Shown here piece by piece: positions 33,541 through 42,018 of a stretch of DNA of 64,000 nucleotides. Position 1 is the first letter of the stretch. Each line of letters opens with the position of its first letter. This DNA comes from an uncultured Aquimarina sp. Lineage in GTDB: Bacteria; Bacteroidota; Bacteroidia; Flavobacteriales; Flavobacteriaceae. The notes below the pieces were generated by a model, which worked only from the letters and a program-made list of their open reading frames with translations, had not been told where the DNA came from and searched no databases. Made by a program: the position numbers and the translations under genes. The DNA lies in NCBI RefSeq assembly GCF_947495315.1, contig NZ_CANLYD010000006.1:124001-188000 (forward strand), in the 5' to 3' direction.

Positions 33541-35712
33541 TTATTTTTTTCGTTCCACAAACTCTAGTTGATCTATTGCAACATTTGTGGTGAAAATTCC
33601 ATAATTGACGACCGCTTTTCCTTTTTCTAAAGTATCTATTGTTCCTATAGATTTTCCATCTATCATACGAACTCTGTCACCAACCTTAAGAATCATTTTT
33701 GGTTTCGACTGTTCTATTTTTTCTGCTTTCTTCTTTTCTTCCTTTTTCTTTTCTCTTATTACTTCTACTTTTTTCTCTACTTCTTTGACTATTTTTTCTT
33801 CCTTTACTTTTTTAGCCCTTCTTTGCTTAGTAGTTTGCTTTTTTCTCTTAGAGTTTTCTACTTGGACAATTTTCATGAACTCATCGATAAGTTCTCTCTT
33901 CTTTTTATTATGGAAGTATTTTTCGCTTATTTCATTTAATTTTTGACCTAAATAAATCATACGTTGATTGCTATCATAAAGTTCTTGATAGCTTTCTAAC
34001 TTATGTTGTAATCGTTGATTGATTTTATCTAAACGTTCTTTTTCCTCTTCTGTTTTTAGTTCTTTTGTTTTGAGAGCAGAAGTAGTTTTCTGTAGCTTAG
34101 ACCTTTCTTTTTGAAGGTTTGCAATGCTTTTGTCAAATCGAATTTTGCCTCGTTCTACTTTTTTCTTTGCCTTATTAATTAAGCTATAAGGGATTCCATT
34201 TTTTTGAGCTACCTCAAAGGTAAAAGAGCTTCCTGCTTCGCCTAGGTATAATTTAAACAATGGCTCGAGAGTTTTAGCATCGAAAAGCATATTGGCATTA
34301 GTCATATCGGGTAATTCATTAGCCAACATTTTTAGATTTGCATAATGTGTAGTGATAATTCCAAAAGATTCCCGCTCGTAAAAAACTTCTAAAAATGCTT
34401 CGGCTAGTGCTCCTCCTAATTCAGGATCACTACCTGTACCAAATTCATCTATAAGAAATAAAGTTTTATTATTACATTTCTTAAGAAAGTAATTCATATT
34501 TTTTAATCGGTAGCTATAAGTACTTAAGTGATTTTCTATAGATTGATTGTCGCCAATATCGGTCAGCACGGTGTTAAATATGCACATTCGACTATACTCA
34601 TGAACAGGAATAAGCATACCGCTTTGTAACATAATTTGTAGTAAACCTACAGTCTTTAGGGTAATACTTTTTCCTCCGGCATTAGGACCGGATATTACGA
34701 TAATTCGATTTCCTTTGTCTAAGGAAATCGTTTGGGGATATGTTTTTTCACCTTTTCCCTGATTGTTAAGATAGAGTAGTGGATGGTACGCATCTTTTAT
34801 GGTAAGCTCTCTATCCTCAGTAATTTTTGGTAATACTGCGTTTAATTTGTTTGCATATTTGGATTTTGCCGCAATGATATCAATATCACTAAGATACTCT
34901 TGATATTGTTCTAGTAATTCTGAGAATGGTCTTATTTTATCGGTAAGCTCTTTAAGTATTTTAACGATTTCTTCTCGCTCTTCATATTGAAGGTTGCTTA
35001 GTGTTCTGCTAAACTGTAATGTTGCTTCAGGTTCAATGTAAACAATGCTTCCGGTTTTAGAGTTCCCCATTATTGAGCCTTTTACCTTGCGACGATACAT
35101 TGCTTTAACCGCTAGTACTCTTCGGTTGTCCACAACACTTTCTTTGATCTCATCCAGATATCCTAAACTATTGTATTTAGTAAGATCTCTGCCAAAACTT
35201 CCGTTTAACTTTCCTTGTACTTCATTAATATCTTTTCTAAGTACACGGAGAGTAGGAGATGCATTGTCTTTAATTTCTCCAAATTTGTCGACAACTATTT
35301 CAATAAGATTGATGACTTCTTTGGTAAAAGGAACTTCAGAAGATGTTTGATACAGTATAGGGTAAAATTCTTTAAATTTTCTAAAAAAACCAAGCAAATC
35401 ATTAGTTGTTAAGCTAATAGATATAATCTTTTTAAGATTGAAAGTTTCTAAGAAGGTGTTTTCAATACCTAATAACTGTAATTCTTTATCAATACTATCA
35501 AATCCATGATTTGGTATCTTAGAATCATTTAGATATGAAGATTTATACTCGAATACTTGTTGCAGTGACACGTGCAAATCTTCTTTAGTACTTAATGGAA
35601 CAATCTTTAAAGCTTTTGTTTTTCCGTGGTCAGTATTGCATAAATCTTCAATATGATTAAGTACTGTGTTGAATTCTAGGTCTTTAAGTGTTTTTTCGGA
35701 AATACGGATCAT
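33541..35712 (-). CDS. mutS2: MutS2-type ATPase lacking the Smr nuclease domain
   Basis: This 723-residue protein has a MutS core and ATPase: lever helices at about 150-320, Walker A GPNAGGKS at 342-349, and LFLIDEFGTGSDPELGG as Walker B and signature. A long basic coiled-coil (KLQKTTSALKTKELKTEEEKERL, later runs of K and E) follows. The C-terminal small beta domain is LKVGDRVRMIDGKSIGTIDTLEKG. The C-terminal Smr endonuclease domain of Bacillus MutS2 is absent. MutS2 proteins act in recombination control and rescue of collided ribosomes. Which applies here is open. Confidence 0.9.
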   Translation of the reverse strand: MIRISEKTLKDLEFNTVLNHIEDLCNTDHGKTKALKIVPLSTKEDLHVSLQQVFEYKSSYLNDSKIPNHGFDSIDKELQLLGIENTFLETFNLKKIISISLTTNDLLGFFRKFKEFYPILYQTSSEVPFTKEVINLIEIVVDKFGEIKDNASPTLRVLRKDINEVQGKLNGSFGRDLTKYNSLGYLDEIKESVVDNRRVLAVKAMYRRKVKGSIMGNSKTGSIVYIEPEATLQFSRTLSNLQYEEREEIVKILKELTDKIRPFSELLEQYQEYLSDIDIIAAKSKYANKLNAVLPKITEDRELTIKDAYHPLLYLNNQGKGEKTYPQTISLDKGNRIIVISGPNAGGKSITLKTVGLLQIMLQSGMLIPVHEYSRMCIFNTVLTDIGDNQSIENHLSTYSYRLKNMNYFLKKCNNKTLFLIDEFGTGSDPELGGALAEAFLEVFYERESFGIITTHYANLKMLANELPDMTNANMLFDAKTLEPLFKLYLGEAGSSFTFEVAQKNGIPYSLINKAKKKVERGKIRFDKSIANLQKERSKLQKTTSALKTKELKTEEEKERLDKINQRLQHKLESYQELYDSNQRMIYLGQKLNEISEKYFHNKKKRELIDEFMKIVQVENSKRKKQTTKQRRAKKVKEEKIVKEVEKKVEVIREKKKEEKKKAEKIEQSKPKMILKVGDRVRMIDGKSIGTIDTLEKGKAVVNYGIFTTNVAIDQLEFVERKK

Positions 35713-35823
35713 GTTGTTGCCCTAATTTTTTTAGGAGATATTCTTTTTCTGTTAATTTCTTTATTATAAAACTCAATATGAGTTTACCTTTAGAAAAGTA
35801 TTTGTTATAATTTTACAACGAAG

Positions 35824-35831
35824 CAAATGTA
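35824..35831 (-). promoter_or_regulatory. possible -7 box for mutS2
   Basis: TACATTTG on the minus strand matches TAnnTTTG, 111 bases before the mutS2 start. No -33 partner was found, so support is weak. Confidence 0.25.
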
Positions 35832-35859
35832 AACAATTGCATATTTTTATGATACTAAC

Positions 35860-36525
35860 ATGGATGTAAATATTGAGAATAGCTGGAAACAGCAACTTGA
35901 GAGTGAATTTGATAAACCATATTTTAAAGAATTAACGGGTTTTGTAAAACAAGAGTATAAGACCCAGACTTGTTTTCCTAAAGGTTCAGAGATTTTTGCT
36001 GCATTTGACTATTGTAGTTTTGATGATGTAAAAGTTGTAATAATAGGTCAAGATCCTTATCATGGTGTTGAACAGGCTAATGGATTGTGTTTTTCTGTTA
36101 ATAATGGAATTACAATGCCTCCTTCTTTGATTAATATTTTTAAAGAAGTCGAATCTGATATAAATATCCCTTTTCCTTCTAATGGTAATCTAGAACATTG
36201 GGCAAGACAAGGCGTTTTATTACTAAATGCTACATTAACAGTGAGAGCGCATCAGGCAGGATCACATCAGGGTAGAGGTTGGGAAAAATTCACAGATGCT
36301 GTTATTCAATCAGTTTCTAGTAATAAAAATAATATAGTTTTCTTATTGTGGGGTGGTTTTGCTAAGAAAAAAGGTGCTAAAATTAATAGTAAGAATCATT
36401 ACGTTTTAAACAGCGGTCATCCATCTCCTTTAAGCGCCAATAGAGGATATTGGTTTGGAAACAAGCACTTTAGTAAAACTAATGAATATCTTATCAAGAC
36501 TAATCAATTACCTATACAATGGTAA
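35860..36525 (+). CDS. ung: uracil-DNA glycosylase (family 1)
   Basis: This 221-residue enzyme removes uracil from DNA. The catalytic water-activating motif IGQDPYHG has Asp65. The uracil-recognition Phe is in GLCFSVN, followed by PPSLINIFKE. NIVFLLWGGFAKKKG and the leucine-loop HPSPLSANRGYWFGNKHF with catalytic His are all present. It is monocistronic between divergent mutS2 and a convergent small gene. Confidence 0.96.
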   Translation: MDVNIENSWKQQLESEFDKPYFKELTGFVKQEYKTQTCFPKGSEIFAAFDYCSFDDVKVVIIGQDPYHGVEQANGLCFSVNNGITMPPSLINIFKEVESDINIPFPSNGNLEHWARQGVLLLNATLTVRAHQAGSHQGRGWEKFTDAVIQSVSSNKNNIVFLLWGGFAKKKGAKINSKNHYVLNSGHPSPLSANRGYWFGNKHFSKTNEYLIKTNQLPIQW

Positions 36526-36530
36526 ATTAA

Positions 36531-36710
36531 TTATGCAGCCTTTGGAATTCCTGTAGTTTTTACTTTATTAATTTCAGCATTAGCCGTAGTGGATTGAACT
36601 CTTTTTGCTTTTGCTTTTTTCTTATCAACATCAACAGATTGAATACTGAATTTTAATAAAATAAAATTGAATGCTATGAGCCCTCCAAGAATTAGTAGAA
36701 ACGTTACCAT
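36531..36710 (-). CDS. 59-residue membrane mini-protein
   Basis: A short frame runs from ATG 36710 to TAA 36531. It begins MVTFLLILGGLIAFNFILLKF, one membrane helix. A basic segment follows (DVDKKKAKAKRVQSTT), ending INKVKTTGIPKAA. It converges on ung with five bases between the stop codons and has a TACATTTG -7 box 86 bases upstream. The organised hydrophobic/basic layout supports a real gene. Function unknown. Confidence 0.6.
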   Translation of the reverse strand: MVTFLLILGGLIAFNFILLKFSIQSVDVDKKKAKAKRVQSTTANAEINKVKTTGIPKAA

Positions 36711-36796
36711 AATTGATTTGTTAGTTAATTACTAGATGCAAATACCTCCAAAGGGTTGCGTACATTTTCATAATTAGTTTATTGGGGTAGGCTTGG

Positions 36797-36804
36797 CAAA
36801 TGTA
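36797..36804 (-). promoter_or_regulatory. candidate -7 box for the 59-residue protein
   Basis: On the minus strand TACATTTG lies at 36804-36797. It is the only consensus -7 box in the 266-base gap 36711-36976, where no other feature was recognised. Confidence 0.35.
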
Positions 36805-36976
36805 CAAAATTATTTAAATCTTTTCTTGTGGATATTCCGTAATATCTATGATTTAATTATATTTCAATTATTTACCCTATTTAATTTATGTTCTGTTAAA
36901 AAAATATTAAATAATTAAACATTTGCTAAGCCTTTCCTCTTATTATATAACGTTTATGTAATCAAAAACCCTACTT

Positions 36977-37200
36977 CTAAAATCTAAAATCGAAAGATAA
37001 ATTAGGATGAGCTAGTAAATCAGGACTGTTTTTACTGAATAAATTGTAGACAGCGTCGACCCTGAAATTAATAAAAATACAGTTTTTCAATCTTCTTTTG
37101 TCTCCTACGCCAATTCCTAAAATTGACATCCGTAAAGTCAATTTCTTGAGATATTGGGTTATTATTTCTGAAAGTATATCCAACTCTATGGTATATATAT
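36977..37200 (-). pseudogene. decayed C-terminal fragment of a beta-barrel gene
   Basis: The last 47 codons (LGIGVGDKRRLKN to FDFRF) align without gaps to the final 47 residues of the neighbour at 37230. About 19 are identical, including NLF, SP, PNL and the terminal Arg-Phe. Upstream, the matching TDVN segment is in a different frame, indicating a one-base shift near 37117-37125. No start or signal peptide remains. It is best read as the remnant of a tandem paralogue. Confidence 0.6.
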
Positions 37201-37229
37201 GATAATACTAACTTGATATATTTATTATA

Positions 37230-37820
37230 TTAAAATCTATATCCTATATATAAATTTGGTCTTACAATAATTTGTGGGCTTTTTTCATTAAATAAATTTC
37301 TCCCAATACCAAATCCGATATCAAGGAAAAAACCATTTTTAGCTACAAATTTGCCACCTACAGCGAACCCTAAAGCGAAATCAGTATATTCTTCTGCGAT
37401 ATCTCCCGAACTTACAAAATTCCCTAAATCGTCAAAGACTACTACATAATTATCATGTTCGCCAGAAGATAACATTCCAAATGCTTCTACATAAAAACCT
37501 CTTGCCACTCTGCTTCCAAAAAAATATTTGAATTGTGTTGTGAAAGCTATTTCTTTATCAAAAATTCCATCCCTATCAATAACGTCGTCATCATTATCGA
37601 CGTTATCGCTAAACCTGTAGAAAAAATCAAAACCTAAGGTAGTGTTATTCGTTAATACTCTTTCATAATCTATATCTAGAGCTCCAAATGCTATAATGTT
37701 AATTGGGTTAATGCTAATTTCATTTTTATTAATGTCTCTTGGGGGTAGATCAGATTGGTCTTGTGCAAAAGAAACTTGAAATGAGAATAAAATAATAATT
37801 GCTATTAATGTCTGTTTCAT
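37230..37820 (-). CDS. outer-membrane beta-barrel-like protein
   Basis: This 196-residue protein has a signal peptide (KQTLIAIIILFSFQVSFAQ). Alternating strands follow, such as INIIAFGALDIDYERVL, TLGFDFFYRF, IAFTTQFKYFFG and FYVEAFGMLSSG. It ends NLYIGYRF with a terminal aromatic residue, typical of outer-membrane barrels. An Asp-rich loop (DNDDDVIDRDG) may bind cations. No specific transport role can be assigned. The fragment at 36977 is a decayed relative just downstream. Confidence 0.75.
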   Translation of the reverse strand: MKQTLIAIIILFSFQVSFAQDQSDLPPRDINKNEISINPINIIAFGALDIDYERVLTNNTTLGFDFFYRFSDNVDNDDDVIDRDGIFDKEIAFTTQFKYFFGSRVARGFYVEAFGMLSSGEHDNYVVVFDDLGNFVSSGDIAEEYTDFALGFAVGGKFVAKNGFFLDIGFGIGRNLFNEKSPQIIVRPNLYIGYRF

Positions 37821-37874
37821 AATAATTAAGTTGTTTTCCTATTAAGCAAGATGTTAAAACATGAAAAAGGTTGC

Positions 37875-38726
37875 TTACATCTTAAAAATTAGTTTCTCAG
37901 TATCAACTACCTTGCCAATGATATCTAACTTAAATAATTTATCTTGAACTTCATTTAAAGTTTTCTTATCTATTAATGATTGACTCCATTCAGTGATTTG
38001 TAACCATGCGCTGATATCTTCTAGTTGTTGTTCGTATCTATGGGCTAGAGTTTTATCTATACTTGGTATTTGCTTAAAATCGGTAGTAGTAGTATTGATT
38101 ATTTCTAAAATACTTTTTACTTGATCTTTCTTAGTAAGTAGAATTTCTTCTCTAACGGCTATTACGAAGCAAGGCCATGGAGTAGGGCAGTCTCCCAAAC
38201 GTCGAAAAGTTTTGTTATCTACTAATGGTTTTGTTGTAAAATGTTCCCACATAAAATAATCGGCACTACCATTGGTCAATGCTTTTACAGCTCCATCAAG
38301 ATTTTTTATCACTTCGAATTTTAGTAAAGAAGTATCCCATCCATTATTTTGCGCATTTACGTATGCCATCAAGTGTGATCCGGATCCATATCTACTTATT
38401 GCTGCTGAAGTGTTTTGGAGATCATTTAAATTATTGTGCTTCGAATTATATCCTACATGAATTCCCCAAATCAAAGGAGATTGGATATATGTCTGTACAA
38501 TTTTTGAAGGATTACCAGCAATAATGTCTTTTACAATTCCTTCGGTAAGTATAATAGCTATATCAATATCCTTGTTTCTTAGAGCTTCGCACATGGCTCC
38601 GGTTCCTCCAGGAAAATCTTTCCATTCTAGTTGTATGTTATTTTCAAGATAAGCACCTTCTTCAATTGTTAAATGCCATGGTAAATTGAAGTGTTCAGGA
38701 ACACCTCCTATTTTTATAGTATGCAT
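37875..38726 (-). CDS. substrate-binding protein fold without signal peptide
   Basis: This 283-residue type 2 periplasmic-binding fold is of the SsuA/ThiY/TauA kind. It has IKIGGVPEHFNLPWHLTIEEGAYLENNIQLEWKDF, GTGAMCEALRNKDIDIAIILTEG and DLQNTSAAISRYGSGSHLMAYV. It starts directly with the first strand, so it appears cytosolic. No ABC permease or ATPase gene is adjacent. It may be a ligand-binding or biosynthetic relative rather than a transporter component. Confidence 0.8.
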   Translation of the reverse strand: MHTIKIGGVPEHFNLPWHLTIEEGAYLENNIQLEWKDFPGGTGAMCEALRNKDIDIAIILTEGIVKDIIAGNPSKIVQTYIQSPLIWGIHVGYNSKHNNLNDLQNTSAAISRYGSGSHLMAYVNAQNNGWDTSLLKFEVIKNLDGAVKALTNGSADYFMWEHFTTKPLVDNKTFRRLGDCPTPWPCFVIAVREEILLTKKDQVKSILEIINTTTTDFKQIPSIDKTLAHRYEQQLEDISAWLQITEWSQSLIDKKTLNEVQDKLFKLDIIGKVVDTEKLIFKM

Positions 38727-38813
38727 GCTAGTATGATGTAAAATATATTTAAATTGTGTATTTTATCGATTATATTTGTTTTTTATCGTATAATAAGGAT
38801 TATTATCATTACC

Positions 38814-38849
38814 TTTGAAATATAAATCTGATAATTACGACTATATTTG
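38814..38849 (+). promoter_or_regulatory. candidate promoter for the 48-residue protein
   Basis: TATATTTG at 38842-38849 with a TTTG at 38814-38817, 24 bases before it. The -7 box is 33 bases before the ATG at 38883. The spacing is slightly long. Confidence 0.4.
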
Positions 38850-38882
38850 AAGTAATTAAAACCAAATAAAACAATATTTGCT

Positions 38883-39029
38883 ATGAAAAAGAATTTTTTA
38901 AGAAATAAAAGTGCTCAAGTTAAAGTGGCTAAATTAAAAAACAACACCTTAGAAAACGGAATTGTGGTATTTATCGCTTTATTATTAGCAACTAATTTTT
39001 TAATAAGTTTAAAGATATTGTTTGGATAA
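38883..39029 (+). CDS. 48-residue single-pass membrane protein
   Basis: A short frame from ATG 38883 encodes a basic N-terminal part (MKKNFLRNKSAQVKVAKLK). A hydrophobic helix at about 26-46 (GIVVFIALLLATNFLISLKI) follows, ending LFG. A TATATTTG box lies 33 bases upstream. Its last 21 bases overlap the 3' end of ppk1 on the other strand. Function unknown. Confidence 0.55.
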   Translation: MKKNFLRNKSAQVKVAKLKNNTLENGIVVFIALLLATNFLISLKILFG

Positions 39030-41087
39030 TATGTTTGTTAGAGAATGTTTTTGCGTAAGATATTCTCTTATTTGATATTGAGATTGTATGGACGGTTTAT
39101 CGTCCATTTTCTTTTTATAACTATTGGTCTCTTCTGCATCTTGAATTCTAGCCTTTACATTATCCTTCAGTTGTATGTCTAAGATTATTTTTAATTCTTT
39201 TTTACAATCTTCATCTAAAATAGGCACTAAGACTTCTATGCGTTTATCTAAATTACGTGTCATCCAATCTGCGCTGCCAATATATAGTTTTTCATATCCA
39301 TCATTTTCAAAATGATAAATTCTGCCGTGTTCTAAAAACCTATCAACAATACTTGTAATTTTTATGTTTTGGCTAACTCCTTGTAATTCTGGGATTAAGC
39401 AGGTAAAACCTCTTACTAATAATTCTATTTTCACACCTGTATTACTTGCATCATAAAGCTTCTGTATGATTAGTTTGTCCTCTAGACTATTTAACTTCGC
39501 CCTAATACCAGATGGTTTACCATTTTTGGCATTATCTATTTCTTTTTCAATAAGTTGTACAAAAGTTTTTCTCGTCGTGAAGGGTGATACGAGTAAATGC
39601 TTAGGTTTTGGTAAAATCATTTTCCCAGAGAGTACTTCAAAGATTTCTGATAATTCTTTATTTATCAATTTGTTAGCTGTAAATAAACCGTGGTCACAAT
39701 AAATTTTGGATGTTTTGGCATTAAAATTACCAGTGCCGATATAAGCATAAGATGTTTCTTTATTATTTTCCTTACGCTTGACAAGAAGTATTTTAGAATG
39801 TACTTTAATTTTTGGGTAGCTATAAAAAACGGATGCTCCTTTTTCTTCAAAAATCTTGCCCCATTTTAAATTGTTCTTTTCGTCAAAACGTGCTTTGGCC
39901 TCTACAAATACGGTAACTTTTTTATTGTTTTCTAAGGCTTTTAATAGAGAAGTAGTAAGTTCAGATTCCTTAGCGACGCGATACAATGATATTTTTATCT
40001 CCGTAGTGTTCGGGTCCACAGCTGCTTTATTAATAAAATTTTGAACGTAATTAAAAGACATGTATGGAAAATGTACTAACTGATCTTTTTTAGAAATCAC
40101 CTCAAAGTAGTCGGAGTTTTGCTCAAATTCTTTGTGTTTTATTTCTGTTACTTTAGGATAATGTAAAGAAGAATTACTAGTAGGATCTGGAAAACTAAAA
40201 AAATCACTAAAATTGTGATATTTTCCACCTGGCATCATATCGATTTTACCTAAACCTAAGAACTTACGAATCTTACTTTTAAATTCTTTAGGTAAAGCAG
40301 CATCAAACAATAAACGTGTTGGTTGACCATCATAGCGTTGTGATAGAGATTCTTTTATTTTTTCTGCTAGAACGCCTTCAAATTCGTCATCAATGTATAA
40401 TTCTGCATCTCTTGATAGCTTTATTTGGAAACATCCATTTATTTTTTGATTTTCAAAAATTTGATTTAAATTAAGTCGAATAATGTCATCAAGGAATGTT
40501 ATGTATGTGTTGTGATCTTTAGAAGGAAAGCAAACAAATCTTTCTAAATTATCTGAAGGTATATTAACAATTCCAAAGTGATCTTCTTCTTTGAATAGTA
40601 TTAAATAGTATAATTTGTTATTCTCAAGAAATATCGAATTTTCTTTTGATAAATTGATGGTTTTAGCATTTATCAAAGGAAGAATTTTCGAAATAAAATA
40701 TTCTGTAGCGTATTTATGTTGATTAAAATTATATTGATTTTGATCAATTAAATGGATATTGTGTTTTGCAAGTCTAGGAATAAGGTCCTTAAAGAAAATA
40801 TCACCGAATCTTTCTTGTTGAATTTTTACTCGTTTTAGTATTTCTTTTACTTGTTTATTTGGTTTTAAGGCAAGTTTTTTTATTAGCTTTTTATCTAGTT
40901 TTTTTATTTGTCGCAATCGAGAAACTCTTACTCTAAAATACTCGTCTAGATTAGAGGAGAATATTGCTAAAAACTTTAGCCTTTCGTATAAAGGATTTGA
41001 ATCGTCTTCAGCTTCTTGCAAGACACGTTCGTTAAAACTTAACCAATTTACATCCCTATCATTATAGGGGTATTTTTTTAGATCCAT
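39009..41087 (-). CDS. ppk1: polyphosphate kinase 1
   Basis: This 692-residue enzyme makes polyphosphate from ATP. The N-domain opens with DVNWLSFNERVLQEAED and SNLDEYFRVRVSRLRQ. The first phospholipase-D-like half has KIKVHSKILLVKR with the phosphohistidine candidate, and AYIGTGNFNAKTSKIYCDHGLFT. The second half has EHGRIYHFENDG and LYIGSADWMTRNLDKRIEVL. It is the last gene of a minus-strand run starting at 44279 and follows the nucleoside phosphorylase by 51 bases. Confidence 0.94.
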   Translation of the reverse strand: MDLKKYPYNDRDVNWLSFNERVLQEAEDDSNPLYERLKFLAIFSSNLDEYFRVRVSRLRQIKKLDKKLIKKLALKPNKQVKEILKRVKIQQERFGDIFFKDLIPRLAKHNIHLIDQNQYNFNQHKYATEYFISKILPLINAKTINLSKENSIFLENNKLYYLILFKEEDHFGIVNIPSDNLERFVCFPSKDHNTYITFLDDIIRLNLNQIFENQKINGCFQIKLSRDAELYIDDEFEGVLAEKIKESLSQRYDGQPTRLLFDAALPKEFKSKIRKFLGLGKIDMMPGGKYHNFSDFFSFPDPTSNSSLHYPKVTEIKHKEFEQNSDYFEVISKKDQLVHFPYMSFNYVQNFINKAAVDPNTTEIKISLYRVAKESELTTSLLKALENNKKVTVFVEAKARFDEKNNLKWGKIFEEKGASVFYSYPKIKVHSKILLVKRKENNKETSYAYIGTGNFNAKTSKIYCDHGLFTANKLINKELSEIFEVLSGKMILPKPKHLLVSPFTTRKTFVQLIEKEIDNAKNGKPSGIRAKLNSLEDKLIIQKLYDASNTGVKIELLVRGFTCLIPELQGVSQNIKITSIVDRFLEHGRIYHFENDGYEKLYIGSADWMTRNLDKRIEVLVPILDEDCKKELKIILDIQLKDNVKARIQDAEETNSYKKKMDDKPSIQSQYQIREYLTQKHSLTNILSKQYL

Positions 41088-41138
41088 ATTTTAAAGTTAA
41101 GCTATCTAGAATATTTTAGATTTAACTAAAGGTTAAAT

Positions 41139-42017
41139 CTAATCAAGATAACTCACAATTTTATCTAAACTATACTTGATAAGTTTATCAACGGCTTTTT
41201 TAGGATCATTACTGAATTGTCCTGTTGCTCTATTTGCTATCATTGCATTCATAGATACAGCATGATGACCAAGAAGTTTTGCCATTCCATATATCCCAGC
41301 TGTTTCCATTTCTAAATTTGTTATCTTTTTGTCAGCATAGCTAAAGGAAGCTATTTTATCATTCAATGTAGCGTCTGATGTTGGCAATCTTAATACTCTA
41401 CCTTGAGGGCCATAGAATCCAACATTTGTAATTGTAAATCCTTTGCTGGTTTGATTACTTTGCATATGTCTTCCTAGCTTCTTGTCAAAAGAAACGACAT
41501 AAGGTGTTGATTTATCTTTATTCCAATCTAAATGCTTCATTAAGGGTTCAGAAATCTGTGGAAACTGAATGTCTTTACTATCATAAAAATGGAGTAGGCT
41601 ATCAAACCCAATAGCAAGTTCAGAAACTATGAAACTATCGATTGGAATTTCTGATTGTATAGCTCCAGAGGTGCCAATACGAATAATGTTAAGAGAAGTA
41701 TGATCTTTTTTAATTTCTCTTGTTTCGAAATCAATATTAACTAAAGCATCTAATTCATTAAAGACTATATCTATATTGTCCGTACCAATACCGGTTGATA
41801 GTACAGTCATCCTTTTACCTTGATATGTGCCGGTCTGAGTATGAAACTCTCTTTTACTGATTGTATGTTCTACAGTATCAAAATATTTAGTAACTCGTTC
41901 TACACGATCAGGATCACCGACTATTATAATGGTTTTTGCCAGATGCTCTGGTTTTAAATTTAAATGATAAATACTACCATCTTGGTTGAGAATTAATTCT
42001 GATTCGGCTATAGCCAT
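41139..42017 (-). CDS. nucleoside phosphorylase (uridine phosphorylase-like)
   Basis: This 292-residue member of the NP-I family has the phosphate/base site motifs IIIVGDPDRVERVTKYF, LSTGIGTDNIDIVFNEL, IIRIGTSGAIQ and the late NLEMETAGIYGMAKLLGHHAVS. The last motif is diagnostic of uridine-type phosphorylases. It cleaves nucleosides to base and ribose-1-phosphate; exact specificity is uncertain. One base separates it from the DUF1835 gene, so the two are tightly coupled. Confidence 0.9.
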   Translation of the reverse strand: MAIAESELILNQDGSIYHLNLKPEHLAKTIIIVGDPDRVERVTKYFDTVEHTISKREFHTQTGTYQGKRMTVLSTGIGTDNIDIVFNELDALVNIDFETREIKKDHTSLNIIRIGTSGAIQSEIPIDSFIVSELAIGFDSLLHFYDSKDIQFPQISEPLMKHLDWNKDKSTPYVVSFDKKLGRHMQSNQTSKGFTITNVGFYGPQGRVLRLPTSDATLNDKIASFSYADKKITNLEMETAGIYGMAKLLGHHAVSMNAMIANRATGQFSNDPKKAVDKLIKYSLDKIVSYLD

Positions 42018-42018
42018 A

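Noticed and set aside
36977..37183. 68-residue frame read as an intact small gene
   Set aside because: It starts at a TTG, lacks a signal peptide and matches only the C-terminal end of the neighbouring barrel protein, so it is treated as a gene remnant.
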